Of a stretch of 47,092 nucleotides of DNA, positions 24,563-33,063 are shown piece after piece. Where the stretch lies: assembly GCA_001770655.1 (NCBI GenBank), contig MERQ01000079.1:1-47092 (forward strand), read 5' to 3'. Position numbers and translations under genes: made by a program. The stretch is from Betaproteobacteria bacterium RIFCSPLOWO2_12_FULL_68_20 (GTDB lineage: Bacteria; Pseudomonadota; Gammaproteobacteria; Burkholderiales; SG8-39). The notes under the pieces were generated by a model. That model did not search any database, was not told the origin of the DNA, and worked only from the letters and a program-made list of their open reading frames with translations. Positions within the stretch are counted from its first letter, which is position 1, and each line of letters begins with the position of its first letter.

Positions 24563-24630
24563 GTGTGACAAAGTGGACGGCGCGATGTCGGGACCTGGGA
24601 CACGCGCCGTGGCGCGCGCGGGGGGACGCG

Positions 24631-24636
24631 TATCAT
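24631..24636 (+). promoter_or_regulatory. Candidate -10 box of the kinase-phosphatase-rdgB-hemW operon
   Basis: TATCAT lies 7 nt before the kinase ATG at 24644. Its complement reads TATGAT, so the same bases could serve as a -10 for yicC on the other strand (start 75 bp away). No clear -35 in either direction. Confidence 0.4.
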
Positions 24637-24643
24637 AGGGTAG

Positions 24644-25612
24644 ATGCAGGCGCAAGCCAACCAGCCGCTTCCCGCGGGCCACCAGCTCGATGAATACCGC
24701 ATCCTGCGCGTGCTCGCCTCGGGCGGCTTCTCCTTCGTCTACCTCGCGCACGACGCGGACGAGTCGCCGGTCGCGGTCAAGGAGTATCTCCCCTCGACGC
24801 TCGCGCTGCGCGTGAACGGCGATGCGCGGCCCCGCGTGCCCGAGGAGGACGCGGCGACCTTCCGCTACGGCCTGAAATGCTTTTTCGAGGAGGGGCGCAC
24901 GCTCGCGGCGCTGGCCCATCCGAACGTGGTGCGGGTGCTCAATTTCTTTCGCGCCAACGAAACCGTGTACCTGGTGATGCGCTACGAGCGCGGCAGGACG
25001 CTGCAGGAGCACATCCGGGAGCGCCGCGGCCCGCTGCGGGAATCGTGGATCCGCAGGACCTTCGCCGAGCTGCTGAACGGGCTGCGCGAAGTGCACTCGA
25101 ACAAGCTCCTGCACCTCGACATCAAGCCCGCGAACGTCTACGTGCGCAACGACGGCACGCCGCTGCTCATCGATTTCGGCGCCGCGCGCCAGGCGCTCTC
25201 GGCCGAAGGCATGAAGCTGCCGCCGACCTACACCGCCGGATTCGCTTCTCCGGAGCAGCACGTCCGACGCGAGCACCTGGGGCCGTGGAGCGATATCTAT
25301 TCGGTGGGCGCGACCCTGTACGCGTGCCTCGCGGCCGCGGCCCCGCAGAGCGCCAACCAGAGGCTCGAGAAGGATTCTCTCGTGCCGGCGCGCCGCGCCT
25401 GGGCCGGAAAGTACTCGGCGGAGCTGCTCGACACCGTGGATTGGTGCCTCAGGCTCGACCACCTCGAGCGGCCGCAGAGCGTGTTCGCGCTGCAAAAAGC
25501 GCTCCTCGGAGAAATGCAGCCCGGGCACCGCGGCGCGGCTCCCTTGATGGAGCAGGTGAAGGGCGCGTTCCTGAGGCTTGCGAGAGGCGTGAAGCGTGCG
25601 CAGGGGGAATGA
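24644..25612 (+). CDS. Hanks-type serine/threonine protein kinase
   Basis: 322 residues. A complete kinase domain covers about 18-285. The glycine loop LASGGFSFVYLA, Lys46 in VAVKEYLP, catalytic loop HLDIKPANV (Asp159, Lys161, Asn164), IDFGAAR with Asp177, and FASPEQ in the activation segment are all present. The HLD in place of HRD removes the Arg next to the catalytic Asp, so it is a non-RD kinase. No transmembrane segment or sensor domain is visible, so it is probably cytoplasmic. It overlaps the PP2C gene by 4 bp (ATGA); the two would form a reversible phosphorylation switch. Targets are unknown. Confidence 0.93.
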   Translation: MQAQANQPLPAGHQLDEYRILRVLASGGFSFVYLAHDADESPVAVKEYLPSTLALRVNGDARPRVPEEDAATFRYGLKCFFEEGRTLAALAHPNVVRVLNFFRANETVYLVMRYERGRTLQEHIRERRGPLRESWIRRTFAELLNGLREVHSNKLLHLDIKPANVYVRNDGTPLLIDFGAARQALSAEGMKLPPTYTAGFASPEQHVRREHLGPWSDIYSVGATLYACLAAAAPQSANQRLEKDSLVPARRAWAGKYSAELLDTVDWCLRLDHLERPQSVFALQKALLGEMQPGHRGAAPLMEQVKGAFLRLARGVKRAQGE

Positions 25613-26517
25613 AGTTTTCCATAGCCCAGGATAGCCGCGTCGGCGCGCGGCCCCACAACCAGGACCGCGTCGGTCACTGGCGTGCGCCGCAAGCGCTGCT
25701 GATGGCGCTCGCCGACGGCATGGGCGGGCACCTGCGCGGCGAGCTCGCGGCGCAGATCGCGCTCGAGCACCTCGCCGCGGAATTCGCGCGCGAGGCGAGG
25801 CCCAAGCTTGCCGACCCCGACCTGTTCCTGTTCCGCACCATCGGCCGCGCCCACGCGGCGATCCAGAAGCGCGCCGAGGAGCTGCGGCTCACCGAGGCGC
25901 CGCGCACGACGGTCGTTGCCTGCGTGGTGCAGGAAGGCTGGGCCTACTGGGGGCATGTCGGCGACTCGCGCCTGTACCTCATCCGCAAGGGGCGCGTGGT
26001 GACGCGCACCAGGGATCACACGCGCGTGCAGCAGCTCATCGACCAGGGGCGCATTCGCGAGGAGGCGATCTCCTCGCACCCGGAGCGCAACCGGTTGCTG
26101 CGATGCCTGGGCGGCGATCAGGCGCCGCGCCTCGAGCCGACCGCGTGCGAGCGCCTGGCGAAGAACGACGTCCTGCTGCTGTGCTCGGACGGCTTCTGGG
26201 GCCCGCTCACGCAGCGCCAGATCGTGAACGCCCTGCTCGCCAAGGACCTCGCCCAAGCGGTGCCCGAGCTCGTCTCCCTCGCCGAGCGCCGCGCCGGCCC
26301 GCAGTGCGATAACGTGTCCGTGGTGGCGATCGCGTGGGGCGAAGAGGAGATTCGGCCCGCCGAGGCGCCGCGCACCGTCGCGCACCACGACCTTCCGACC
26401 GAGGTGCAGGACTTCACCGCCACCGACCCGGACTTCCTGCGCATGTCCGACGCGGACATCGAAAAAGCGGTCGCCGAGATCAAGGCCGCGTTGCGCAAGA
26501 ACGCGCGCTTGCGATGA
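25609..26517 (+). CDS. PP2C-type serine/threonine phosphatase
   Basis: 302 residues, PPM family, Mg/Mn-dependent. The metal-binding and core motifs are visible: NQDRVG with Asp19, LADGMGGH (Asp36-Gly37), WGHVGDSRLYLIR, LCSDGFWGPL and CDNVSVVAI. A C-terminal tail of about 60 residues (after WGEEEIRPAEAPRTV) is acidic and then Lys/Ala-rich (SDADIEKAVAEIKAALRKN). It most likely reverses the action of the kinase encoded just upstream. It overlaps rdgB by 4 bp (ATGA). Confidence 0.94.
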   Translation: MKFSIAQDSRVGARPHNQDRVGHWRAPQALLMALADGMGGHLRGELAAQIALEHLAAEFAREARPKLADPDLFLFRTIGRAHAAIQKRAEELRLTEAPRTTVVACVVQEGWAYWGHVGDSRLYLIRKGRVVTRTRDHTRVQQLIDQGRIREEAISSHPERNRLLRCLGGDQAPRLEPTACERLAKNDVLLLCSDGFWGPLTQRQIVNALLAKDLAQAVPELVSLAERRAGPQCDNVSVVAIAWGEEEIRPAEAPRTVAHHDLPTEVQDFTATDPDFLRMSDADIEKAVAEIKAALRKNARLR

Positions 26518-27125
26518 GGGGGCCGGTCAAGCTCGTCCTCGCCAGCGGCAATCCCGGCAAGCTGCGCGAGATCCGGATGCTCCTCGCGCCGCTCGCGGTC
26601 GAGGTGGTGGCGCAGGCAGAGCTCGGCATCGGCGAGGCCGAGGAGCCCCACGACACGTTTCTCGAGAACGCGCTCGCCAAGGCGCGCCTCGCGGGCCGGG
26701 TGTCCGGCCTGCCGGCGCTGGCGGACGACTCGGGCCTGTGCGTGCCGGCGCTCGGCGGAGAGCCGGGCGTCCATTCCGCATACTATGCCGGGCGCGAGGG
26801 TAGCCGCGAGGAGCGCGACGCGCGCAATAACGCCAAGCTCCTCGAGCGGCTCGGGGACGAGCGCTCGGCCTACTACTGCTGCGTGATGGTGCTGCTTTGG
26901 CGGGCCGACGAGCCGCGGCCGATCGTGGCGGAAGGCGTCTGGCGAGGAGAGATCGCTCGCGCGCCGCGCGGCGCGAACGGGTTCGGCTACGATCCGCTGT
27001 TTCTGCTGCCCGGGCACGGATTGACCGCCGCCGAGCTGGATGCGGACGAAAAGAACCGCGTCAGCCACCGGGGCCTGGCGGCTGCGAGGCTTCTCGCGCT
27101 TCTACGCGATGCAGATCACGCTTGA
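26514..27125 (+). CDS. rdgB: dITP/XTP pyrophosphatase (RdgB/HAM1)
   Basis: 203 residues; hydrolyses ITP, dITP and XTP to keep deaminated purines out of nucleic acids. Family motifs are LVLASGNPGKLREI, ENALAKARLA, LADDSGLCVPALGGEPGVHSAYYAG, GANGFGYDPLFLLP and the C-terminal KNRVSHRGLA. The ATG overlaps the PP2C stop. The gene continues 17 bp into hemW. Confidence 0.97.
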   Translation: MRGPVKLVLASGNPGKLREIRMLLAPLAVEVVAQAELGIGEAEEPHDTFLENALAKARLAGRVSGLPALADDSGLCVPALGGEPGVHSAYYAGREGSREERDARNNAKLLERLGDERSAYYCCVMVLLWRADEPRPIVAEGVWRGEIARAPRGANGFGYDPLFLLPGHGLTAAELDADEKNRVSHRGLAAARLLALLRDADHA

Positions 27126-28338
27126 ACGCCCGAACACGGTGCGGCTCGCCGCGCTGCCGCCGCTCGCCCTGTACGTGCACATCCCCTGGTGCGTGCGCAA
27201 GTGCCCTTATTGCGACTTCAACTCGCACGAGCGCACCGGGGATCTTCCGGAGCGCGAGTACGTGGATGCGCTCGTCGGCGACCTTGAGGGGCTGCTGCCC
27301 TCGGTCTGGGGACGGCGCCTGGTCAGCGTATTCATCGGCGGCGGCACGCCGAGTCTCTTTTCTCCCGAGGCGATCGACCGCCTGCTCTCGGAGGTGCGCG
27401 CGCGCGTGCCGGTCGAACCCGGCGCCGAGATCACGCTGGAGGCGAATCCGGGCACCGTCGAGGCGGCACGCTTCAGGGGGTATCGCCAGGCCGGCGTGAA
27501 CCGCCTGTCGCTCGGCGTGCAGAGCTTCGACGATCGGATGCTGCGCGCGATCGGCCGTATCCACTCGGCCGACGAGGCGCGACGCGCGATCGCGATCGCA
27601 CGCGAGCATTTCGAGAACGTCAACCTGGATCTGATGTACGGGCTGCCCGGGCAGACGCTCGCGATGGCGCGCGCCGACATCGAGGAGGCGGCGCGCAGCG
27701 GCGCGCAGCACGTGTCCGCGTACCAGCTCACGATCGAACCGAACACCGCGTTCTGGAGCCGGCCACCGCGACTTCCGGAGCACGACGCCTGCGCCGACAT
27801 GCAGCTGGCGGCGGAAGAGGTGCTTGCCGGGGCGGGCTACGAACAATACGAAACGTCGGCATTCGCAGCGCCGGGCCGGCGCTGCCGGCACAACCTCAAT
27901 TACTGGGAGTTCGGCGACTACCTCGGCGTCGGCGCCGGCGCGCACGGGAAGCTCAGCTTCGCCGATCGCGTGACCCGGCACGAGCGCATCAAGCAGCCGC
28001 GAGACTATCTGAGCAGGGCGGCGAACACGCTCGCCGCCGAAAACACGATCTCCGCCTCGGAGCTGCCTTTCGAGTTCATGCTGAACGCGCTACGGCTCGT
28101 GCAGGGGTTTGAATCGAGCCTGTACAGCGACAGAACCGGGCTGCCTTTGAACACCGTCGAGCCTCAGCTCGCGCGCGCCGAGCGCGACGGGTTGATCGAG
28201 CGCGACTGGAGGCGCGTGCGCCCGACGCGGCGCGGACGCCTGTTCCTCAACGAGCTGCTGGAAGGATTCCTCGCCGGCGAAACGCCAGGTCGCGCACCGG
28301 ATTCCCCAGGCGCAAACCGCGGCTCTCGAACTTCGTGA
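27109..28338 (+). CDS. hemW: Radical SAM heme chaperone HemW
   Basis: 409 residues, formerly annotated as an oxygen-independent coproporphyrinogen oxidase-like protein. The radical SAM cluster motif [17 protein letters not shown] carries Cys28, Cys32 and Cys35. Other features are [41 protein letters not shown] and [20 protein letters not shown], all typical of HemW, which delivers heme to target enzymes. It lacks the extra residues needed for true HemN activity. The natural end of the family is near LNELLEGFL; the last about 22 residues ([12 protein letters not shown]...) arise because the next stop is inside the antisense trmB tail. Confidence 0.95.
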   Translation: MQITLERPNTVRLAALPPLALYVHIPWCVRKCPYCDFNSHERTGDLPEREYVDALVGDLEGLLPSVWGRRLVSVFIGGGTPSLFSPEAIDRLLSEVRARVPVEPGAEITLEANPGTVEAARFRGYRQAGVNRLSLGVQSFDDRMLRAIGRIHSADEARRAIAIAREHFENVNLDLMYGLPGQTLAMARADIEEAARSGAQHVSAYQLTIEPNTAFWSRPPRLPEHDACADMQLAAEEVLAGAGYEQYETSAFAAPGRRCRHNLNYWEFGDYLGVGAGAHGKLSFADRVTRHERIKQPRDYLSRAANTLAAENTISASELPFEFMLNALRLVQGFESSLYSDRTGLPLNTVEPQLARAERDGLIERDWRRVRPTRRGRLFLNELLEGFLAGETPGRAPDSPGANRGSRTS

Positions 28339-28921
28339 CCGGCCGGGCCGCGCTGCCGGCAGGCGCCTCCTCGAGCAAGGGCTCGGCGCGCAGCACCGCC
28401 AGCATGCGCTCGGCGTAATCGGGCCAGTCGGTCGCGGCATGGAGCAAGCCGCCCGGCGCGAGCTTGCGTGCCGCGAGCGCCGCGAAGGCCGGCTGCACGA
28501 GCCGGCGCTTGTGGTGGCGCTTCTTCGGCCAGGGGTCGGGAAAGAACAGGTGGATTGCCGCGAGCCCGCCATCCGCAATCATGTGCTCGAGCACCTCGGC
28601 CGCGTCGTGCCGGACGACGCGCAAGTTGGTCAGCCCGGCGGCGGCGATCCGGTTCAACAGGCTGCCGACGCCCGGGCCGTGGACTTCGACCGCGATGAAA
28701 TCGCGTTGCGGCTGCGTGGCGGCGATCTCCGCCGTGGTCTCGCCCATGCCCGAGCCGATCTCGAGCACGAGCGGGGCGCGCCTGCCGAACACCGCCGCCG
28801 AGTCGATCGGCCGCGCCGAAAAGGGTAATCCGTACTTCGGGAAAAGCCCGTCGAGCGCGCGTCGCTGCGCGGGCGTTGTCCTGCCCTGGCGCAGGACGTA
28901 GCTTCGGATCGGCCGGCTCAA
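28247..28921 (-). CDS. trmB: tRNA (guanine46-N7)-methyltransferase TrmB
   Basis: 224 residues. SAM-binding [13 protein letters not shown]; the family signature [23 protein letters not shown]; and C-terminal [19 protein letters not shown] with substrate-binding TKFE. The start is TTG at 28921, overlapping the thiG stop (TTGA), with the usual [13 protein letters not shown] opening right after it. Its 3' end lies within the hemW tail on the other strand (92-bp overlap). Confidence 0.95.
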   Translation of the reverse strand: MSRPIRSYVLRQGRTTPAQRRALDGLFPKYGLPFSARPIDSAAVFGRRAPLVLEIGSGMGETTAEIAATQPQRDFIAVEVHGPGVGSLLNRIAAAGLTNLRVVRHDAAEVLEHMIADGGLAAIHLFFPDPWPKKRHHKRRLVQPAFAALAARKLAPGGLLHAATDWPDYAERMLAVLRAEPLLEEAPAGSAARPVTKFESRGLRLGNPVRDLAFRRRGILPAAR

Positions 28922-29721
28922 GCCGCCTTTGACTTGGTCGGGGAAATCGTCCCCCCGGCGGGCGAGCTCGGCGCCGCCGCATAGAGCTTCTTCGCCATGC
29001 GCCCGGCGAGGTAGGCTTCGCGCCCCGCCTCGACGGCCTTCTTCATCGCTCCCGCCATGCGCACCGGATCCTTTGCCGCCGCGATCGCCGTGTTCATCAG
29101 CACGCCGTCGCAGCCGAGCTCCATCGCGATCGCCGCGTCGGAGGCCGTGCCGACGCCGGCGTCGACCAGCACCGGGACCTTCGCCTTCTCGAGCACCAAC
29201 TGCAGGTTCCAGGGATTCAGAATGCCCATGCCCGAGCCGATCAGCGAGGCGAGCGGCATCACCGCGACGCAGCCGGCGTCCTCCAGCATCTTCGCCTGGA
29301 TGGGGTCGTCCGAGCAGTACACCATCACCTTGAAGCCCTCGCGCACGAGCTCGGCGGCCGCCTTCAGCGTCTCGGGCATGTTCGGGTACAGCGTATGCGC
29401 GTCGCCCAGCACCTCGAGCTTGACGAGGTCGTGGCCGTCGAGAAGCTCGCGCGCGAGGCGCAGCGTGCGCACCGCGTCCCGGGCGCTGTAGCAGCCCGCC
29501 GTATTCGGCAGGATCGTGTACTTCGACGGCGGCAGCGCCTCGAGCAGGCTAGGCTCGTTCGCGTTCTGGCCGATGTTGGTGCGGCGGATCGCCACCGTCA
29601 CGATCTCGGCGCCCGAGGCCTCGACTGCGGCGCGCGTCTCGGCAAAATCGCGGTACTTGCCGGTGCCGACGAGCAGCCGCGACGAATAGCTCTTTCCGGC
29701 GATGACCAGCGCGTCGCCCAC
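28918..29721 (-). CDS. thiG: Thiazole synthase ThiG
   Basis: 267 residues; TIM-barrel enzyme forming the thiamine thiazole ring from deoxyxylulose phosphate, dehydroglycine and ThiS-thiocarboxylate. Schiff-base Lys101 in [28 protein letters not shown] and [31 protein letters not shown] are diagnostic. The start is GTG at 29721, 1 bp after thiS. A C-terminal tail of about 15 residues ([17 protein letters not shown]) exceeds the family core. No TPP riboswitch lies upstream of the operon. Confidence 0.97.
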   Translation of the reverse strand: MGDALVIAGKSYSSRLLVGTGKYRDFAETRAAVEASGAEIVTVAIRRTNIGQNANEPSLLEALPPSKYTILPNTAGCYSARDAVRTLRLARELLDGHDLVKLEVLGDAHTLYPNMPETLKAAAELVREGFKVMVYCSDDPIQAKMLEDAGCVAVMPLASLIGSGMGILNPWNLQLVLEKAKVPVLVDAGVGTASDAAIAMELGCDGVLMNTAIAAAKDPVRMAGAMKKAVEAGREAYLAGRMAKKLYAAAPSSPAGGTISPTKSKAA

Positions 29722-29722
29722 C

Positions 29723-29926
29723 TCAGCCTCCGCCGACGGCCACCACGATCTCGAGCCGGTCGCCGTCGTCGACGCGGGTGGCGGCGTGGGCGCTGCGCGG
29801 CAGGATCTCGCCGTTTCTTTCGACCGCGACCTTCTTGCCCGCGAGCTCGAGCCGGCGCAGCAGACCGGCCACGTCGAGCGGCTGCTCGAAGCGGTGCGGC
29901 GCGCCGTTCACAGTCACTTGAATCAT
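29723..29926 (-). CDS. thiS: Sulfur carrier protein ThiS
   Basis: 67-residue ubiquitin-like protein. [52 protein letters not shown]; the C-terminal Gly-Gly that is thiocarboxylated is present (here GGG). It supplies sulfur to ThiG. It is the first gene of thiS-thiG-trmB, starting 30 bp from tRNA-Gly on the other strand. Confidence 0.95.
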   Translation of the reverse strand: MIQVTVNGAPHRFEQPLDVAGLLRRLELAGKKVAVERNGEILPRSAHAATRVDDGDRLEIVVAVGGG

Positions 29927-29937
29927 AGAGCGAATGA

Positions 29938-29943
29938 TACAAT
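29938..29943 (+). promoter_or_regulatory. Candidate -10 box of tRNA-Gly
   Basis: TACAAT in the AT-rich gap between thiS and tRNA-Gly, 12 nt before the tRNA. TTGAAT at 29918-29923 could be a -35, but the spacer would be only 14 bp. Confidence 0.35.
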
Positions 29944-29955
29944 TTTCACGATCAG

Positions 29956-30029
29956 GCGGGTGTAGTTCAATGGCAGAACATCAGCTTCCCAAGCTGAATA
30001 CGTGGGTTCGATTCCCATCACCCGCTCCA
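29956..30029 (+). tRNA. tRNA-Gly (anticodon CCC)
   Basis: 74 nt with encoded CCA. Acceptor GCGGGTG/CACCCGC, D stem GTTC/GAAC, anticodon stem TCAGC/GCTGA around loop TTCCCAA, T stem GTGGG/CCCAT (one G-T pair) with loop TTCGATT. The discriminator base is U. The final A of CCA is also the A of an ATG, and the next gene starts 14 nt later, so processing of a joint transcript is likely. Confidence 0.97.
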
Positions 30030-30043
30030 TGAGAGGCCGGGCC

Positions 30044-30961
30044 GTGCCCTATTCGGTCGAAGGCAAGCTGGTCGTCGCGATCTCTTCGCGGGCGCTGTTC
30101 GACTTCGAGGAGGAGAACCGGGTGTTCGAGCGCGACGGCGAGGCCGCCTACATCGCGCTGCAATACTCGCGCCTCGAGGTGCCGGCCAAGGAAGGCGTTG
30201 CGTTTCCGCTGGTGAAGAAGCTGCTTGCATTCAATACGGCGGATGCGCAGCGCGTCGAGGTCGTGATGCTGTCGAAGAACGACCCGGTGAGCGGTCTGCG
30301 GCTGTTCAAGTCCGCCGAGCGGGCGGGATTGAAGCTCGAGCGCGGGGTATTCACCCGCGGTCGGCATCCGTGGCGCTACCTCGATTCGCTGAAGGCCAAC
30401 CTGTTCCTGTCCGCCAACGAATCCGACGTGATGAGCGCACTGCAGGCGCGCATTCCCGCGGCGCGGGTCTATCCCGAGTCCTCGCTCGACGCGAGCCGCC
30501 ACGCCGACGAGGTGAGGATCGCGTTCGACGGCGACGCGGTGCTGTTTTCCGACGAGGCGGAGAGGATCTATCAGAGCGACGGCTTGGACGCGTTCACCCG
30601 CCACGAGACCGTGCATGCGCTCAAGCCGCTGCCGCCCGGCCCGTTCAAGCCGCTGCTCGAAGCGCTGCACCGGCTGCAGGCGGCCGCCGGCACCGAGGTG
30701 CCGATGCGGCTGAGAACCGCCCTGGTGACCGCGCGCAGCGCCCCGGCCCACGAGCGGGCGGTGAGGACGCTGATGGACTGGAACATCGCGGTCGACGAGG
30801 CGATGTTCCTGGGGGGCCTGGACAAGGGCAGCTTCCTGAAAGCCTTCGAGCCCGATTTTTTCTTCGACGACCAGCGCGGCCACGTCGAATCCGCGCGCCG
30901 CCACGTCGCCACCGGACACGTGCCGTTCGGCGTCACGAACCTGACTGCGGGGAAACGATGA
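30044..30961 (+). CDS. 5'-nucleotidase family protein (cytosolic 5'-nucleotidase-like)
   Basis: About 305 residues, PF06189-type 5'-nucleotidase. Motifs are PYSVEGKLVVAISSRALFDF, VEVVMLSKNDPVSGLRLFKS, LFLSANESDV, VRIAFDGDAVLFSDEAERIYQSDGL and the HAD-like LVTARSAPAHERAVRTL and FFFDDQRGHVE. The predicted role is dephosphorylation of nucleoside monophosphates in the cytoplasm. I chose GTG at 30044 because GAGAGG lies 7 nt upstream and relatives begin MPY-x-x-E-x-KLV. The ATG at 30029 overlaps the tRNA CCA and would add five residues (MRGRA). It ends in an ATGA overlap with the AsmA gene. Confidence 0.9.
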   Translation: MPYSVEGKLVVAISSRALFDFEEENRVFERDGEAAYIALQYSRLEVPAKEGVAFPLVKKLLAFNTADAQRVEVVMLSKNDPVSGLRLFKSAERAGLKLERGVFTRGRHPWRYLDSLKANLFLSANESDVMSALQARIPAARVYPESSLDASRHADEVRIAFDGDAVLFSDEAERIYQSDGLDAFTRHETVHALKPLPPGPFKPLLEALHRLQAAAGTEVPMRLRTALVTARSAPAHERAVRTLMDWNIAVDEAMFLGGLDKGSFLKAFEPDFFFDDQRGHVESARRHVATGHVPFGVTNLTAGKR

Positions 30962-33060
30962 AGATCCTCAGATATGCCGTTTATTCGGCGGGCGCCCTGG
31001 CGCTGCTCCTGGTCGCGGCGATCGTGGCCGTCCTCGTCATCGTCGACGGCAATTTCGTCAAGTCGCGGCTGGAGCGCGAGATGAAGGCGGAGCACAACCG
31101 CGTGCTGAGGATCGAGGGCGAGCCGCGGTTGACGCTGTTTCCTGTCGCCAGCCTGGCGATCGGCAGGAGCTCGCTCACCGAGCCAGGAAGCGATCGCATG
31201 TTCGTCGCGCTCGAGTCGGCGGAGGTCGCGGTGCGGGTGATGCCGCTGCTTTCCGGCGAGCTGGCCGTCGAGACGTTCAGGGTTGCCGGGCTGCGGGCCA
31301 ATCTCGTGCGCGCGAAGGACGGGCGCATGAATTTCGACGATTTGCTCAAGCGCGGCGAACGACCGAAGGCAGAGGCACCCGCGGGACGGGCGGAGGTCCC
31401 CAGGCTGCGAATCGCGGGCCTGGGAATCGAGCGCGCGGCGCTCAACTACCGCGACGAGGCAAGCGGGCGCGAGGTGAACGTCGCCGACCTGAACCTGAAG
31501 ACCGGAAGGATCGAGGCCGATGCGCCGAGCGAGATCTCGGTATCTGCGCGCGTGACCGGCAGGAAGCCCGAGCTCGACGTGGCGCTGGAGGGCAAGGGAG
31601 CGGCCCGCATCGACCTGGCGAAGCAGGTGTTCGCCGTATCGGGTCTTTCGCTGCAGGCAAAGGGCCGCGTGGACCGCGATACGCTCGCCGCGTCGCTCAG
31701 CGCTCCCGAGGTCTCGGTGACGCCCGAGAAGGCCTCGGGCTCGGCGGTGAGCGCGACATTGCAGCTGAAGGGGCCGCAGCGCAACGTGGAGGCGAGGCTC
31801 AAGATCGCCGCGGTCGAGGGCACGGCTTCGGCGCTCTCGGTTCCCGGTCTCGCGCTCGATGTGACGGCCGCCGCCGGAGGCGACGCGCTGAAAGCCCAGT
31901 TGAGCACGCCGCTCAAGGCGAATCTCGCGGCGCAGACCTGGGAAGCGCCGAAGATCGCCGCGAGCGTCACTCTGACCAGCCCGAGCATCCCGCAGAAGAC
32001 GCTGGCCCTCACGATCGCCGGCTCGCTGCGCGCCGACCTGGACAAGCCGAGCCTCGCCGCGGAGCTGGCGACCAGGCTCGACGAATCGACGATCCAGGCA
32101 AAACTCGGTGCCTCGCGTTTCGCACCCCTGGTGGCGACCTTCGAGGTGTCGATCGACCGTCTGAACGCCGACCGCTACCTGCCGCAGCGCAAGGAGGCGA
32201 AATCCGACGAGCGGATCGACCTCTCGGGGCTGAAAGGGATCACGGCGAAAGGCAGGCTGCAGGCGGGCTCGCTGGTGGTGAAGCGCGTGAAGCTCGAGAA
32301 CGTCAGGGCGGAGGTCAAGCTCGCCGACGGCAAGCTCGAGGTCGATCCGCACTCCGCGTCGCTGTACGGCGGCACGCTCGCCGGGAGCCTCAGCGCCGAC
32401 GCGAACGGCAACCGCTTCGCGCTCAAGGAGACCGGGAAGAACGTACAGATCGGAGCACTGCTGCGGGATGCGGCGCAGAAGGACGTGCTCGAAGGGCGCG
32501 GCAATGTGACCCTCGACCTGACCGCGGCGGGCGCGAGCGTACCGGCGCTCAAGAGATCGCTCGCCGGCAAGGCGCGCGTCGAGATGGCCGAGGGCGCGGT
32601 GAAAGGGGTCAATCTCGCCGAGGCCTACCGCGACGTGAGATCGGCGCTGCGCGCTGGCTCGGTGCAGAAGGCGGACATGAGCAAGAAGACCGATTTTTCC
32701 GAGGCGAGCGCGAGCTTCGCGATCAAGCAGGGCGTGGCGCGCAACGACGATTTGACCGCCAAGTCTCCGTTCATCCGCCTGGGCGGGGCGGGCGATATCG
32801 ACATCGGCGCCTCCACCATCAACTACCTCGCCAAGGCCTCGCTGGTGGCCACCTCGAAGGGGCAGGGCGGGCAGGATCTTTCCCGCCTCGCCAATGTCAC
32901 CGTTCCGGTGAAGCTGACGGGCCCCCTGGAAAAACCGAATGTCGAGGTCGACTACGGGGCTCTTGCAGCCGCGGCAGGCATCGGCGCGGTCCAGGAGAAA
33001 ATCGGCGGCACGATCAAGGAAAAGATCGGCGAGCGGCTGAAGGGACTGTTCGGCCGCTAG
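30958..33060 (+). CDS. AsmA-family envelope protein
   Basis: 700 residues. A signal anchor (about 9-31) precedes the AsmA N-terminal domain: DGNFVKSRLEREMKAEHNRVLRIEGEPRLTLFPVASLAIG with NFDDLLKR, followed by long repetitive beta-strand-rich sequence. The C-terminal AsmA_2 domain has GRLQAGSLVVKRVKLENVRAEVKLADGKLEVDP, SLYGGTLAGSLSAD, GRGNVTLDLTAAG and LTGPLEKPNVEVDY. AsmA-like proteins are now viewed as bridge-type lipid carriers between inner and outer membranes. It overlaps the nucleotidase gene by 4 bp and meets the HD-GYP gene tail to tail with a 3-bp gap. Confidence 0.92.
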   Translation: MKILRYAVYSAGALALLLVAAIVAVLVIVDGNFVKSRLEREMKAEHNRVLRIEGEPRLTLFPVASLAIGRSSLTEPGSDRMFVALESAEVAVRVMPLLSGELAVETFRVAGLRANLVRAKDGRMNFDDLLKRGERPKAEAPAGRAEVPRLRIAGLGIERAALNYRDEASGREVNVADLNLKTGRIEADAPSEISVSARVTGRKPELDVALEGKGAARIDLAKQVFAVSGLSLQAKGRVDRDTLAASLSAPEVSVTPEKASGSAVSATLQLKGPQRNVEARLKIAAVEGTASALSVPGLALDVTAAAGGDALKAQLSTPLKANLAAQTWEAPKIAASVTLTSPSIPQKTLALTIAGSLRADLDKPSLAAELATRLDESTIQAKLGASRFAPLVATFEVSIDRLNADRYLPQRKEAKSDERIDLSGLKGITAKGRLQAGSLVVKRVKLENVRAEVKLADGKLEVDPHSASLYGGTLAGSLSADANGNRFALKETGKNVQIGALLRDAAQKDVLEGRGNVTLDLTAAGASVPALKRSLAGKARVEMAEGAVKGVNLAEAYRDVRSALRAGSVQKADMSKKTDFSEASASFAIKQGVARNDDLTAKSPFIRLGGAGDIDIGASTINYLAKASLVATSKGQGGQDLSRLANVTVPVKLTGPLEKPNVEVDYGALAAAAGIGAVQEKIGGTIKEKIGERLKGLFGR

Positions 33061-33063
33061 GCC

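Noticed and set aside
24563-25528. N-terminal extension of YicC to 610 residues
   Set aside because: It is antisense to a kinase with complete catalytic motifs; YicC homologues begin at the MIQSMTGY segment.
29890-29955. TPP riboswitch upstream of thiS
   Set aside because: Only about 30 bp separate thiS from tRNA-Gly and no THI-box motifs are visible.
30002-30043. Nucleotidase start inside tRNA-Gly
   Set aside because: The first codons would be tRNA sequence; the GTG at 30044 has a ribosome site and matches the family N-terminus.
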